Positions 1-9,573 are shown, counted from the stretch's first letter. The stretch is 64,000 bases of DNA from JAZKFT01 sp043760535 (GCA_043760535.1 JAYUOV010000001.1:1-64000), one strand, 5' to 3'. Program-made: numbers and translations. The notes: a model not told the origin generated them from the sequence alone.

Positions 1-80
1 TTGTGCAAAAAATAAATTTATTTAGCTCGACATATTTGTTTTGACAACTGCTTAAAATTCAGGCTGGGTAAAGGAATTAT

Positions 81-395
81 TTACTCGCTGAATCGCTGGG
101 AAAGCAGGGTTACAGCAATAGATGTTTGTACTGCAAACGTTTTACCAATCCTTTTATAGCCGAGGTAAACAAACAGCACATTTAAAACAATAACCAAAAG
201 GCTAATATTGATATGGAAAATCTCGTGGAGCAATATAGAGATACCCGTAATACCGCCATCCATAAAACGGTTGGGGATCATAAAGCCCTTCATGGCCAAT
301 ACTGCCAGGCTGGTACCAAATAAAATCAGCAGCAGGTTATTAGGACTCCAAACTTTTTTCCAATCAATTGTATCACTTTGGTATCTCGTTTTCAT
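81..395 (-). pseudogene. YitT-like membrane protein, N-terminal fragment
   Basis: The 104-residue product has the N-terminal part of the YitT/DUF161 family of multi-pass membrane proteins: hydrophobic helices around residues 20-37 and 58-78, and the family-like stretch GGITGISILLHE between them. Intact members have about 280-300 residues with a soluble C-terminal domain. Here the frame stops after the second or third helix, and translation further downstream to the window edge shows stops and no family-like sequence. I read it as a truncated gene; a frameshift beyond the window edge cannot be excluded. Function of the family is poorly known. Confidence 0.5.
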
Positions 396-480
396 CGGGG
401 TAGTCGGGTTTTGAGTCTAATATCAAAAATAGCTGTAAATCTGTAATTGTTGTTCATTAGGTTGGTAACCTCCAACCTGC

Positions 481-625
481 TTACGCCCCTTGTAGTTTTT
501 CTTTTACTTACTCCGATGTTTATCGTTGGTTTATTACCGAAAATTTCCCAGCTAAAACCACACCAAATGGAGCGATTATTATAGCATGATTGTATCGCTT
601 CGGTTGGGGTAAAAAAATATTTCCA
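481..625 (+). repeat. degenerate copy of dispersed repeat (copy E)
   Basis: The gap between the YitT fragment and guaB holds a weak match to the repeat copies at 29530, 30423, 31040 and 49472. Shared pieces in the right order are TTTTTCTTTTAC, CCGATGTTTATCG, a CCGAAA block and AATGGAGCGA. The terminal inverted repeat is not preserved except possibly GGGGTAA near 615. Alignment is by eye and this copy is doubtful. Confidence 0.35.
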
Positions 626-734
626 CATTATCCACCCCCGCCAAACAAGAGCCAGACACCCCCGCCAACGGCGGATATAGTGCGATGCCCCCAATAGTTT
701 TGCCAACTGCCCCCTGCAAAACTGCCCCCTGCTG

Positions 735-2228
735 CTACCTGCTGTAATTCGGGCTTTCTTTGGTTATTTCAATATCATGTGCATGGCTTTCTTTCATGCC
801 GGCATTGGTAATGCGTATAAACTGGGCATGGTCTTGCAGGGCTTTTATATTGGCGGCACCGCAGTAGCCCATACCCGCACGTAGGCCACCCATATATTGG
901 TGTACCACTTCGCTGAGGGTGCCTTTAAATGCCACACGGCCTTCTATGCCCTCGGGTACCAGCTTCTTAATGCCATCTTCCACATCCTGAAAATAACGGT
1001 CGCTGCTGCCGCCCTGCATGGCGCCAATGCTGCCCATACCACGGTACTGCTTAAACTTGCGGCCTTCGTAAATAATGGTTTCGCCAGGGCTTTCTTCGGT
1101 GCCTGCAAATACGCTGCCCATCATTACCAGGCTGGCACCTGCGGCCAGGGCCTTTACCAGGTCGCCGGTATAGCGAATGCCGCCATCGGCTATCAGTGGA
1201 ATACCGCTGTTTTTAAGTGCGGCGGCGGCTTCTAATACGGCTGTAATCTGCGGTACACCTGCACCTGCCACTATGCGGGTGGTGCAAATAGAACCGGGGC
1301 CAATGCCTACTTTAACACAGTCGGCACCAGCATCGGCAAGGGCTTTGGCACCGGCGGCAGTGCCTACATTGCCAGCTATTATCTGTAAATTTTTAAAGGA
1401 TTTGCGCAGCTTTTTTACCGACTCTATTACACCACGGCTATGGCCATGGGCACTGTCGAGGGTAACGATATCTACACCTATTTTTAGAAGGGCATCGGCA
1501 CGGTCTAGCATATCATTTGTTATGCCAAGGGCGGCACCTACCAGCAGGCGGCCAAAAGAATCTTTAACGGCGTTGGGCTGGCTTTGCAGCTTTTGAATAT
1601 CGCGGTAAGTGATAAGGCCAACTAGGGTTTGGTCTTTTTTTACCACAGGTAATTTTTCTACTTTATGCTGGCGGAGTATTTTAAAAGCACTGTTTAAAGT
1701 GGTGCCTTCGGGGGCGGTAACTAGGTTGGTACTGGTCATTACCTCACTCACTTTTCGCTTGCTGTTGCCTTCAAAACGGAGGTCGCGGTTGGTGAGAATG
1801 CCTACCAGTTTTTTTGTGGCATCTACAATAGGGATACCACCGATTTTGTTTTCCTTCATCAGCTTTAAAGCGTCGCCAATGGTTGAGTCTATATTGAGTG
1901 TTATGGGGTCTATAATCATGCCGCTTTCGCTGCGCTTTACTTTGCGCACCTGCTCCACCTGCTGCTCAATGCTCATGTTTTTATGAAGGATGCCGATGCC
2001 GCCTTCACGGGCTAGGGCTATGGCTAGTTGCCACTCGGTAACCGTATCCATTGCTGCACTGAGCATGGGCAGGTTTAGCGATATGGATTTTGTAAGTTGG
2101 GTTTTAATATCCACTTCCCGGGGCAGTACTTCGCTGTAGGCCGGTAGCAATAACACATCATCGAAGGTGAGTCCTTCGCCAAAAAATTTTTCCGTCTTAG
2201 TAGTTGGGGGAGTTTTTCTTGTTGCCAT
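735..2228 (-). CDS. guaB: IMP dehydrogenase
   Basis: The enzyme oxidises IMP to XMP with NAD+, the committed step of guanine nucleotide synthesis in the cytoplasm. The 497-residue length is normal. A TIM-barrel start with [11 protein letters not shown] at residues 22-32 is interrupted by two CBS domains (about 105-155 and 165-215); the catalytic loop GPGSICTTR puts the nucleophile at Cys315, and the IMP-binding DGGIRYTGD and [11 protein letters not shown] motifs follow. The ATG at 2228 gives the family-typical N terminus. The gene is monocistronic here, pointing away from the TonB gene. A promoter-like motif lies very close upstream (see 2232-2263). Confidence 0.97.
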   Translation of the reverse strand: MATRKTPPTTKTEKFFGEGLTFDDVLLLPAYSEVLPREVDIKTQLTKSISLNLPMLSAAMDTVTEWQLAIALAREGGIGILHKNMSIEQQVEQVRKVKRSESGMIIDPITLNIDSTIGDALKLMKENKIGGIPIVDATKKLVGILTNRDLRFEGNSKRKVSEVMTSTNLVTAPEGTTLNSAFKILRQHKVEKLPVVKKDQTLVGLITYRDIQKLQSQPNAVKDSFGRLLVGAALGITNDMLDRADALLKIGVDIVTLDSAHGHSRGVIESVKKLRKSFKNLQIIAGNVGTAAGAKALADAGADCVKVGIGPGSICTTRIVAGAGVPQITAVLEAAAALKNSGIPLIADGGIRYTGDLVKALAAGASLVMMGSVFAGTEESPGETIIYEGRKFKQYRGMGSIGAMQGGSSDRYFQDVEDGIKKLVPEGIEGRVAFKGTLSEVVHQYMGGLRAGMGYCGAANIKALQDHAQFIRITNAGMKESHAHDIEITKESPNYSR

Positions 2229-2231
2229 AGG

Positions 2232-2263
2232 CGAAGATATAAGAAAATGCTACTTGCCCAAAA
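2232..2263 (-). promoter_or_regulatory. possible guaB promoter, nearly leaderless
   Basis: On the minus strand TTTTG (2263-2259) is followed after exactly 19 bases by TATCTTCG (2239-2232), close to the Bacteroidota -33/-7 pattern TTTG-N19-TAnnTTTG. The predicted start of transcription would fall at or within a few bases of the guaB ATG, leaving almost no leader. It could be a chance match. Confidence 0.3.
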
Positions 2264-2641
2264 AACGGTTGGCAATGCAATATTAAATTTTGGTGGTTTT
2301 TTAATGTGGTTAATACAATAAAGGCTTTTGGCTGTTTTAGCACGGATTTTTTTGTGATGCCCAATTTTTTAAATTAAAAATTTTACCCTGAGAAATACAG
2401 CATACACACAACCTTCGCTTTTTCTGTGTTGATGTTTTTTAAAAAAAAAAATGAATCTGTTTTGAAAGGCCAACTGCTTAAATACCAACTAAAAAAATTA
2501 TGGAAACCTAAAACGAAAAGCATCATACATCTAAACCGGCCGTTTTTGCAAAATGTTACAAGGTTATTTACTAATTAATTATTTATTGAATGAATGGCCA
2601 TTGATTTATTAACCATTTTTTAAAAAGCAAAACCTACAACC

Positions 2642-3472
2642 ATGACATCAGATAATATTTTAAAAAGCGATTTACTCGATATTTTATTTGAGGGTAAAAA
2701 CAAATTGTATGCTGCCTACGAACTCCGCCGGCATTATGTTAGCCGGATGAAAAAAGCCCTTGCAGGAACATTTACCTTAATAGCCCTGCTTGGCTTTACC
2801 ATATTAATGACCGGTAAAACCAACTACAATATGGCCCTGCACCAATCTGTATTAGACTCTGTAAGGCTTGTGCAACTTCCGCAGGAACCTAAGAAAACTG
2901 AGAAACCCAAACCACAAGAACCTGTTAAGCCCAAAGTGGCCACTGCAAACCCAGCAGCACCCATCATTACCCCCGATAAATTATTGCCCGAAACAAAAAT
3001 GCCCGACATAGCCCAAATAGATACTTCGGCAATAAGCACAGCTATAAGATCTGGCGATGCAACAACTATTCAAACAGTAGTATACAGCGACCCGGTGCCA
3101 ACCGGAGGCGGAACAGGCACTAATATTGTAGCAGTAATTCCTTAAAAGCTAGTAGTGCCAGTAGAGATGGGCGATGTGGAATTGCTACCCGAATACCCCG
3201 GTGGTAAAGAAGCCATGGTTAGGTATATGGTAAATAACCTTATTAGCGAACTGGAACCTGGCGTAAAATATGTGGTTAGGGCTTTGTTCATCATAAACCA
3301 AGAAGGCCGTGTAAGTGATGCACAAATTTTGTATGGCGATGATGAAGCACTCAATAACCAAGTGCTAGAAGCTATAAAAAAAATGAAACAGTGGAAACCC
3401 GGTACGCAAAATGGCCATGCTGTTGCGGTAATATTTGTAATGCCGGTTACTTTCATGGGTGGCGAAGAATAA
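2642..3472 (+). pseudogene. tonB: TonB energy transducer interrupted by an in-frame TAA
   Basis: The first 167 codons give a TonB N-terminal part: a short cytoplasmic segment with ILKSDLLDILFEGKNK, one transmembrane helix at about residues 40-58, and a periplasmic Pro/Lys-rich linker (residues 80-110). A TAA at 3143-3145 stops the frame. Downstream in the same frame, from 3146, lies a clean TonB C-terminal domain (VELLPEYPGGKEAMVRYM through VAVIFVMPVTF) ending at 3472. No indel is needed to join them, so one base change explains the break. A GTG at 3155 could restart translation, but a detached C-terminal domain would lack a membrane anchor. TonB normally powers outer-membrane transporters from the inner-membrane ExbBD motor. 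Confidence 0.75.
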
Positions 3473-3508
3473 AATTTCCTAATTTGCCATTCCTCTTAAA
3501 TAATTAGT

Positions 3509-3754
3509 ATGAACAATCAGTTAGACAAGCGGCAAAAAAACTATATCCTGATGCGATCTATCAGAGATTACGGCATGGGCGTATTATTTGTAAGTATTGG
3601 TGTATTGATATTTTTTTCCAAGCAATTATTTAACAAGGTTTTGCTGGATGACGACCCACTGATGCGATATATGGTGCTGTTTCTTTTTACCCTTTACGGC
3701 GGTTTTCGCATCTGGAGGGGATATGCTAAACATTACTATAACAAAGATGAATAA
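3509..3754 (+). CDS. small two-helix membrane protein
   Basis: An 81-residue protein with a basic, charged N terminus (residues 1-20) and two hydrophobic segments at about 21-38 and 51-66, ending in a charged tail. It matches no family I can name. It sits 36 bases after the TonB reading frame and 31 bases before the PstS-like gene, all on the same strand, so it probably belongs to the same transcript. Genes of this size between tonB and a phosphate-binding-like lipoprotein recur in Bacteroidota Ton clusters, but its role is unknown. Confidence 0.7.
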   Translation: MNNQLDKRQKNYILMRSIRDYGMGVLFVSIGVLIFFSKQLFNKVLLDDDPLMRYMVLFLFTLYGGFRIWRGYAKHYYNKDE

Positions 3755-3785
3755 GCATTCAGCTTAAAACAAGATTAATATAAAT

Positions 3786-4754
3786 ATGTACGTTACAAAA
3801 ATACTTATGTCTAAAAGCATCAGCAACATAAAAAATCTTTCGTTAGCCATTATATCTGCTACCTTATTTGCTGGCTGTAATGATGTAGATAACAGTCGTT
3901 TTCCAAGATTTACAGATACGCCTAAAGAAGGAACCATCCATATTAGCGTGGATGAATCGTTTAAGCCCATCATCGATTCTCAGATACAGGTTTTTGAATC
4001 GCAGCACCCCTTGGCTCATGTAATAGCCGATTACAAATCGGAGGCAGAGTGTTTTAAAGACTTGGAAAAAGACAGTACCCGAATGATTATTGTTACCCGG
4101 GGCCTTACACAAAAAGAAGACGATTATTACTCCAATAAATATTTAGTAAAATCAAAGTTTGGCAAACTTGCCTACGATGCCATAGCATTGGTACTTAATA
4201 ATAAAAACAAAGACAGTTTATTTACTGTATCCGATATTAAACTAATGCTGCAAGGCACAAGCCCTTATAAATACCAAGTGGTATTAGATGGCCTTAACGC
4301 TACCAGCACTGTACGTTATGCAATAGATTCTATTTTAAAAGGATCGCCGCTGGGTAAAAATGTACAGGCCGCAAAAAATAGCGAAGGCGTAATAGATTAT
4401 GTGGCATCCAATCCACAATCTGTAGGGTTGGTAGGCATTAGCTGGTTGGGTAAAAAAGAAGACTCACAGCAATTAACATTTTCCGACAAGGTAAAAATAG
4501 CTGCCATGATGTCGCTGAATTACGCCGATAGCCCATACGTGTATCCATATCAGGGCAATATAGCAATCGCTAAATACCCAATGATACGTTCTGTTTGGTA
4601 CATACTAAAAGAAAACGGTACAGGCCTTGGCAGCGGCTTTTTGAACTTTTTAACCAGCCCATCCAAAGGGCAGCTCATTTTTAAAAGAGCTTACCTATTA
4701 CCAGCAAGGCTTAATTACGATGTAAGAAAAATGAGTGTACAAGAAGAAAAATAA
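3786..4754 (+). CDS. PstS-like substrate-binding lipoprotein
   Basis: The 322-residue product resembles phosphate ABC transporter substrate-binding proteins (PstS-like, periplasmic binding fold): GTIHISVDESFKPIIDSQI near the N terminus, then AIALVLNNKNKDSLFTVSDI and a C-terminal half ending in a typical YPMIRSVWYI segment. A lipobox LFAGC marks it as a lipoprotein; the second ATG at 3807 would give a cleaner signal peptide (MSKSISNIKN then LSLAIISATLFAGC) and may be the true start. No permease or ATPase of an ABC transporter is nearby, so it more likely works with the Ton system or as a sensor. Linked to TonB, not to a pst operon. Confidence 0.75.
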   Translation: MYVTKILMSKSISNIKNLSLAIISATLFAGCNDVDNSRFPRFTDTPKEGTIHISVDESFKPIIDSQIQVFESQHPLAHVIADYKSEAECFKDLEKDSTRMIIVTRGLTQKEDDYYSNKYLVKSKFGKLAYDAIALVLNNKNKDSLFTVSDIKLMLQGTSPYKYQVVLDGLNATSTVRYAIDSILKGSPLGKNVQAAKNSEGVIDYVASNPQSVGLVGISWLGKKEDSQQLTFSDKVKIAAMMSLNYADSPYVYPYQGNIAIAKYPMIRSVWYILKENGTGLGSGFLNFLTSPSKGQLIFKRAYLLPARLNYDVRKMSVQEEK

Positions 4755-5110
4755 GTGGCAGTTTAAACCGGACAGTACCGTTTTTTTATTAGCCTAACTA
4801 CAGCAATATTATTAAACTACGTAGGCGAATGTTTTAATTCTCGTAGTACGAAGGCACCCCATTCATTAAAATTACCAATGGATTCTTCCCTCTTTCCATT
4901 CAGTTCTTTCCAACCCATTTAAAAATAAAATTTATTGCCCCTTTGCTCCATTGGTGTGTTGAGAAAATTTTATAAAAACACCTTTTCAGAAAATAAAAAA
5001 CTAACCTTTCGTTAAGATGTCGAAAATTTACACACTTACCCTATCTTCCCACTTCATTATTACGTCATAACAATTAAGTTCCATTTTACAAAACGTAACT
5101 AAAAAACAAC
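4755..5110. other. 356-base gap before the TPR gene
   Basis: AT-rich spacer with no open frame of note. No clear terminator hairpin follows the PstS-like gene, and no convincing TAnnTTTG promoter was found before the TPR gene. I see nothing else in it. Confidence 0.5.
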
Positions 5111-6895
5111 ATGAAAAGAATTGCATTTGTGATGTTAAGCAGCGTAGCAGTATTGGTTGCTGGTGCACAGAGTGTAGCCGATGGTGTTAAAGCCATGTAC
5201 TACGAAAAGTACAAAACGGCTAGGGCCATTTTAGAGAAACTGGTATCAGCTAATCCTGCCGATGTGGATGCCAATTACTGGCTGGGTCAGGTGAGCCTAA
5301 ACCAGAGCGATATAGCAAATGCAAGAGCAGTATATGCAAAAGCTATGGGTACAACCACTCAAAACCCTTTAATAGTTGTAGGCATGGGTCATGTGGAGTT
5401 AATGGAAGGAAAGTTAACCGATGCCAGAGCCCATTTTGATGCGGCCCTTGCTGCTACCAACAATAAAAAAGGTGGCGACCCTAAAATACTTACAGCCGTA
5501 GGCCGTGCCAATACCGATGGAGACAGCAAAACAGGAGACCCTGTTTTTGGTATAGAAAAACTGGCTACTGCAGCCAAGCTTGATTTAAAAGATCCTGATA
5601 TTTATGTGCTGATGGGTATTAGTCAGCTAAAAAAGGGCGGGGAGTTTGGTGGCGAATCTAAAAAAGCTTACGAAGAAGCATTGGTACGTGACCCCAAATA
5701 TGCAAAGGCTAAATTGCGTATTGCCCGTATTTTTTTAAGCCAAAATAACAAAGAATTATTTCTGCCATTAATGGAAGAAGCTACACAGCTAGACCCTGCT
5801 TATGGCCCCGCATGGTTGGCTCTATATGCTTATTATGCGGAGCGGGATGTAAATAAGGCAAAAGAGTATATAGAAAAATACATAGCAGTAGCAGATAAGG
5901 ATTGTGAAACAGATTTTTTTTATGCAGACTACCTATTAAGAGCTGGCAAAAGAGACCAAGCATTGGCCAAAGCCAAAGAAATGGAAGGTTTTTGCGGTGG
6001 GCAAAATTATCCTAAACTAGACAAGCTTTATGCCATTATTTACGACCGCATGGGCGATTCGGTAAATGCTTTGGCATCTATGTCTAAATTTATGGCAAAA
6101 GAAAAAGAAGAAAAACTTACCGCAACAGACCATGTTACACTAGCCACATTATTAGCTAAATTTTCTGGAAAAGAAACAGAGATAGAGCTCAATATGACGA
6201 AGGCGATAGCAAAGGATACGAGTACAGTTAAAAGAATAGAAGTGGCTAATATAATGGCCGAAACCTATGGTAAATCAAGCAACTTTAGCGGTCAGGCAAA
6301 ATGGTTGGGTATAGCTGCTGCTATGAAACAAAAAGTAACCGCAACAGAATATTACTATTGGGGCGATGCCAATACAAAATATGCAAAAAGTATTGCCACA
6401 TCTGATAGTATTTCACGAAATGCAGCATTTGCAAAGTCAGATTCCATCTATGGTGCGTATATCGCTAATTATGCCGATCAGCCACAAGGATATGCTTTTA
6501 GAGCTATTGCTGCTAAACTTGCCGATTATGATACCTCCCGGGGAACTGCAATAACAGCAATAGATTCCTACACAAGTTTTTTAATGAAGGATACTCTTAA
6601 AAACAAGAGTACAATTATTCGTAACTATTATTACGAAATTCCATACTTCGCTAATAAAGTAAAAGATTTTCAGAAGGCATTGGATGCAGCAAACGCCATT
6701 TTAGTACTCGAACCAACAAATGCATACGCATTGGGTGTAAAAGAAGCATCTACACAACAGTTGCAAAGGCCCAAAACACCAGTTGTAGCTCCCGTAAAAA
6801 CCCCTGCAACACCCCCGGCTAAAACCCCGGCCAAAACACCTCCGGTAAAAAATAAAACAGCTAATACACCACCCCAAAAAACAAAAACGGTTTAG
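5111..6895 (+). CDS. secreted TPR-repeat protein
   Basis: A 594-residue protein with a signal peptide (MKRIAFVMLSSVAVLVAGAQ) and many tetratricopeptide-type helices: segments such as YYEKYKTARAILEKLVSANP, DVDANYWLGQVSLNQ and AFVRDP-like AYEEALVRDPKYAKAKLRIA repeat through residues 20-560. The last 45 residues are a low-complexity Pro/Lys/Thr tail (TPPAKTPAKTPP), plausible as a cell-wall or protein-contact tail. TPR scaffolds of this kind follow tonB/PstS-like genes in other Bacteroidota. It probably acts in the periplasm; partner and function are unknown. A strong terminator follows 20 bases after the stop. Confidence 0.85.
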   Translation: MKRIAFVMLSSVAVLVAGAQSVADGVKAMYYEKYKTARAILEKLVSANPADVDANYWLGQVSLNQSDIANARAVYAKAMGTTTQNPLIVVGMGHVELMEGKLTDARAHFDAALAATNNKKGGDPKILTAVGRANTDGDSKTGDPVFGIEKLATAAKLDLKDPDIYVLMGISQLKKGGEFGGESKKAYEEALVRDPKYAKAKLRIARIFLSQNNKELFLPLMEEATQLDPAYGPAWLALYAYYAERDVNKAKEYIEKYIAVADKDCETDFFYADYLLRAGKRDQALAKAKEMEGFCGGQNYPKLDKLYAIIYDRMGDSVNALASMSKFMAKEKEEKLTATDHVTLATLLAKFSGKETEIELNMTKAIAKDTSTVKRIEVANIMAETYGKSSNFSGQAKWLGIAAAMKQKVTATEYYYWGDANTKYAKSIATSDSISRNAAFAKSDSIYGAYIANYADQPQGYAFRAIAAKLADYDTSRGTAITAIDSYTSFLMKDTLKNKSTIIRNYYYEIPYFANKVKDFQKALDAANAILVLEPTNAYALGVKEASTQQLQRPKTPVVAPVKTPATPPAKTPAKTPPVKNKTANTPPQKTKTV

Positions 6896-6914
6896 TACTT
6901 CGTAAAAAACTCCT

Positions 6915-6955
6915 ATCCCCTTTTGAAAATTTGCTCAAAAGGGGATTTTTATTTT
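6915..6955 (+). terminator. rho-independent terminator after TPR gene
   Basis: Perfect inverted repeat: CCCCTTTTGA (6917-6926) pairs with TCAAAAGGGG (6935-6944), extended by an A-T/T-A pair on the outside, 8-base loop, followed by ATTTTTATTTT. It separates the TPR gene from the nuo operon. Confidence 0.9.
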
Positions 6956-6997
6956 ACAAAAAACGCTAACGAAAAAAGGAATTTGATTCCGTGGGCT

Positions 6998-7005
6998 TAT
7001 TTTTG
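6998..7005 (+). promoter_or_regulatory. possible -7 element of the nuo promoter
   Basis: TATTTTTG fits the Bacteroidota -7 consensus TAnnTTTG and lies 22 bases before the chosen nuoA ATG and downstream of the TPR terminator, so it is well placed to drive nuoA. No good -33 TTTG is found 19-20 bases upstream, which lowers confidence. Confidence 0.4.
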
Positions 7006-7027
7006 TCAAATCCCAAATTATTACATC

Positions 7028-7417
7028 ATGTTTCATATCCTTTTAGATGTACCCGGTTCACCATCGCAATACCTGCCTGTTGGCATACAGCTATTATTTG
7101 CATTGGGCTTGGTAGCTACTATTATTGGCGTCTCTCATTTTTTAGGTCCTAAAAGAAATACAGCCGATAAGCTCGAAAACTTTGAAAGCGGTATAGAACA
7201 GATAGGCAATGCACGCCAGCCAATGGCAGTAAAATACTTTTTAGTAGCTATTTTGTTTGTACTGTTCGATGTGGAAGTGATATTCTTTTACCCGTACGCA
7301 GTAAACTTTAGAGAATTAGGCTGGAGTGGTTTTGGAGCCGTACTCATGTTTGTTGGTTTCTTTTTGGTAGGTTTTTATTACATTATAAAAAAAGGTGCCT
7401 TAAAATGGGAAGACTAG
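7028..7417 (+). CDS. nuoA: NADH-quinone oxidoreductase subunit A
   Basis: Small membrane subunit of complex I near the quinone site. From the ATG at 7028 the product is 129 residues with three transmembrane helices (about 13-35, 72-90, 99-120). Family marks are YECG-position replaced by FESGIEQIGNARQPMAVKYF and FDVEVIFFYPYAVNF. The open frame extends upstream to 6923 but that part overlaps the terminator and the -7 element and reads as non-coding, so 7028 is preferred. First gene of a nuoA-N series. The Cys normally seen in the family YESG/YECG loop is Ser here, which is common. Confidence 0.93.
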   Translation: MFHILLDVPGSPSQYLPVGIQLLFALGLVATIIGVSHFLGPKRNTADKLENFESGIEQIGNARQPMAVKYFLVAILFVLFDVEVIFFYPYAVNFRELGWSGFGAVLMFVGFFLVGFYYIIKKGALKWED

Positions 7418-7590
7418 AGCCATTTGCGATTTACGGTTTCGGATTTGCGATTTCTGTAAGTCGGCTAACATTTTGTTGAAAAGGGTGTTGTATTGTTGGT
7501 TTGAAATATTAGAGCATATAGTGTCGGTGTTCATTAGTGCTAATAGTGTCAAAAAAAATCGTAAATCGTAATTCATAAATCGTCAATTTT
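7418..7590. repeat. spacer built from gatttacgattt-type words
   Basis: The gap between nuoA and nuoB contains several near-repeats of the words GATTTGCGATTT / AATCGTAAATCG in both orientations (about 7424-7460 and 7558-7575). Similar words occur at 34033-34067, 34340-34365 and 51315-51328. No gene is seen. Confidence 0.5.
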
Positions 7591-8169
7591 ATGTCTGATA
7601 TATATACTGGCCGGCCTGTTCGGTTTAATAATAAAGTAAAAGAAGTAGAAATGCCAGAAGGCATTAATGGTGAAGGCTTTTTTGTAACTAAACTAAGCGA
7701 AGTAGTAGGTCTTGGCCGTAAAAACTCTCTTTGGCCATTACCATTTGCCACCAGCTGCTGCGGTATAGAATTTATGGCCACCATGGGCAGCCATTACGAT
7801 TTAGCTCGTTTTGGCGCCGAACGTGTAGGTTTTAGCCCCCGCCAATGCGATTTATTAATGGTAATGGGTACCATTAGCAAAAAAATGGGCCCTGTTTTAC
7901 GCAAGGTATATTTACAAATGGCCGAGCCCCGCTGGGTACTTAGCGTAGGAGCCTGTGCCTGCAGCGGTGGTATTTTCGATACCTATTCTGTATTGCAAGG
8001 CATAGATCAGGTAATACCGGTAGATGTATATGTGCCAGGATGCCCACCACGGCCCGAGGCCATACTAGACGGCTTTATGAAAATACAGGATATGGTAGGG
8101 CAAGAGAGTGTACGCCGCCGGGGCGACGAAAAGTACAAAGCATTGTTGGGAGAATACGGCATACAGTAA
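7591..8169 (+). CDS. nuoB: NADH-quinone oxidoreductase subunit B
   Basis: Peripheral-arm subunit that carries the terminal iron-sulfur cluster N2, which passes electrons to quinone. 192 residues. The tandem cysteines TSCCGIEFMA at 56-57, the GACACSGG segment (Cys122/124) and VPGCPPRPEA with Cys151 supply the cluster ligands. Start ATG at 7591 is the only sensible one; the N-terminal 35 residues are the usual variable extension. Second gene of the operon, 173 bases after nuoA and directly before a Uma2-family insert. Confidence 0.97.
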   Translation: MSDIYTGRPVRFNNKVKEVEMPEGINGEGFFVTKLSEVVGLGRKNSLWPLPFATSCCGIEFMATMGSHYDLARFGAERVGFSPRQCDLLMVMGTISKKMGPVLRKVYLQMAEPRWVLSVGACACSGGIFDTYSVLQGIDQVIPVDVYVPGCPPRPEAILDGFMKIQDMVGQESVRRRGDEKYKALLGEYGIQ

Positions 8170-8182
8170 TAACATAAGCTAC

Positions 8183-8851
8183 ATGTTTCAACTTACAATC
8201 GATCATATACGCATCAATGAATTAAAGCATGCACCTAATTTACCGCAGGTGGTAGATGAATTGTTATATTTTTTAGAGGAGGAACGAAAGAAAAGAAACC
8301 TATTTTTAGAAACATTGAATGACGATGTTAAAGCTGAGTTTATAGGAGGAGAAATAATTCTTAACTCACCAGTAAAAAGAAAGCATTATTTGGTTGTAAA
8401 GTGGTTATCTAAATTAATGGATACTTATGCCTCTGTAAAAAAAATTGGAGAGGTAGCTACAGAAAAGGTATTAATCCATTTAACCAGAAACGATTTCGAA
8501 CCAGATATTGTTTTTTTTGATAACCATAAAGCAGCGCAATTTCATAACAATACCATGTTACACCCAGCCCCGGGATTGGTAGTTGAGGTGTTAAGCGATA
8601 GCACAAAACTACGGGACAGAGGCATTAAATTTGAAGATTATGCCTACCATCAAATAGCAGAGTATTGGATTATTGATGCAGATACGGAAATGATAGAGCA
8701 GTATTTTTTGAATGATAAAAGCCAATACGAATTATTTTTAAAAACGAATTCGGGTAAAATAATTTCAAAAGTGATTGGTGGTTTTGAAATAGATGTGAAG
8801 GCTATTTTTTCGGCAGAAGAAAATTTAAAAGCACTAAGAAATATATTATAG
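8183..8851 (+). CDS. Uma2-family putative nuclease (copy 1)
   Basis: The product (222 residues from ATG 8183) matches the Uma2/DUF820 family with a restriction-endonuclease-like fold: AEFIGGEIILNSP, then FEPDIVFF, then the core VVEVLSDSTKLRDRGIKFEDY and EYWIIDAD, giving the expected Glu, Asp, Glu-x-Leu/Lys positions. The reading frame extends upstream to 8108 within nuoB, but that part is nuoB in another frame. The gene lies 13 bases after nuoB and 2 bases before nuoC, so it must be co-transcribed with complex I. The family is abundant in cyanobacteria and Bacteroidota with mostly unknown cellular role. A second member lies at 9580. Confidence 0.88.
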   Translation: MFQLTIDHIRINELKHAPNLPQVVDELLYFLEEERKKRNLFLETLNDDVKAEFIGGEIILNSPVKRKHYLVVKWLSKLMDTYASVKKIGEVATEKVLIHLTRNDFEPDIVFFDNHKAAQFHNNTMLHPAPGLVVEVLSDSTKLRDRGIKFEDYAYHQIAEYWIIDADTEMIEQYFLNDKSQYELFLKTNSGKIISKVIGGFEIDVKAIFSAEENLKALRNIL

Positions 8852-8853
8852 CA

Positions 8854-9372
8854 ATGTCTTTAACAAACGAAATAGTACAAACACGCCTTACAGAAAAGTT
8901 CGGAGAACAGCTTACAGGTTGGGAAGCACAATATGGTTTACTCAGTTTTAGGGCTACTACCGACCTGAATCTGAAAGTATTACAGTTTTTGTACGATGAT
9001 GAGGAACTTAAATTCAATTTTTTAACAGACATCTGTGCTGTTCATTATCCTGACAGAAAAGGAGAGGAGCTGGCGGTAATTTATCATTTACACAATATGG
9101 CAGCAGGCATCAGGCTGCGGATGAAAGTATTTGTGCCAATAGAAAAGCCAGATGTATTTACCGCTACCAAACTGTACGAAGCCGCCAATTTTATGGAACG
9201 GGAAACCTACGATTTCTATGGTATTAATTTCGTTGGCCATCCTAACCTGATACGGATTTTAAATGTGGATGAAATGGATTATTTTCCATTGAGAAAAGAA
9301 TTTCCGCTGGAAGACCAAACAAGGGTGGATAAAGATGATGAGATGTTTGGACGGGGTGGGAGTTATAATTAA
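8854..9372 (+). CDS. nuoC: NADH-quinone oxidoreductase subunit C
   Basis: The 30-kDa-type peripheral subunit of complex I, which lies against NuoD and NuoB. 172 residues, unfused to NuoD. Diagnostic stretches are FLTDICAVHYPD, then ERETYDFYGINFVGHPNLIRIL and the C-terminal DYFPLRKEFPLED. It starts 2 bases after the Uma2 insert, so translation may be coupled to that gene. Typical length for the Bacteroidota subunit. Confidence 0.95.
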   Translation: MSLTNEIVQTRLTEKFGEQLTGWEAQYGLLSFRATTDLNLKVLQFLYDDEELKFNFLTDICAVHYPDRKGEELAVIYHLHNMAAGIRLRMKVFVPIEKPDVFTATKLYEAANFMERETYDFYGINFVGHPNLIRILNVDEMDYFPLRKEFPLEDQTRVDKDDEMFGRGGSYN

Positions 9373-9390
9373 TAATTAATTTTTTGAGGA

Positions 9391-9573
9391 ATGAAATACA
9401 AATCAATCGTTTTAACATCAGTATTATTTTTTTCGATTTTAATGGTAAATTTTACCGAGGGTTTTGCAGCAGATTTTTGTAGAGGCGTTTCTTTTATAAT
9501 TGCTGCTTTTTTGTTTGCTGATGCCATTAAAAATTTTATAAACAAAAATCGGAATGGTTTATCAAAAGTTTAA
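9391..9573 (+). CDS. small hydrophobic protein in the nuo operon
   Basis: A 60-residue frame with two hydrophobic segments (about 5-24 and 31-47) and a basic tail (NKNRNGLSKV). It lies 18 bases after nuoC and 6 bases before the second Uma2 gene, on the operon strand. No family recognised. It is not a complex I subunit. Small size makes the call uncertain, although a good ATG and tight packing favour a real gene. Confidence 0.5.
   Translation: MKYKSIVLTSVLFFSILMVNFTEGFAADFCRGVSFIIAAFLFADAIKNFINKNRNGLSKV

Noticed and set aside
392..706. 104-codon minus-strand open frame upstream of the YitT fragment
   Set aside because: Composition is rich in Trp, Arg and Cys without any family pattern, and it overlaps a degenerate copy of the dispersed repeat.
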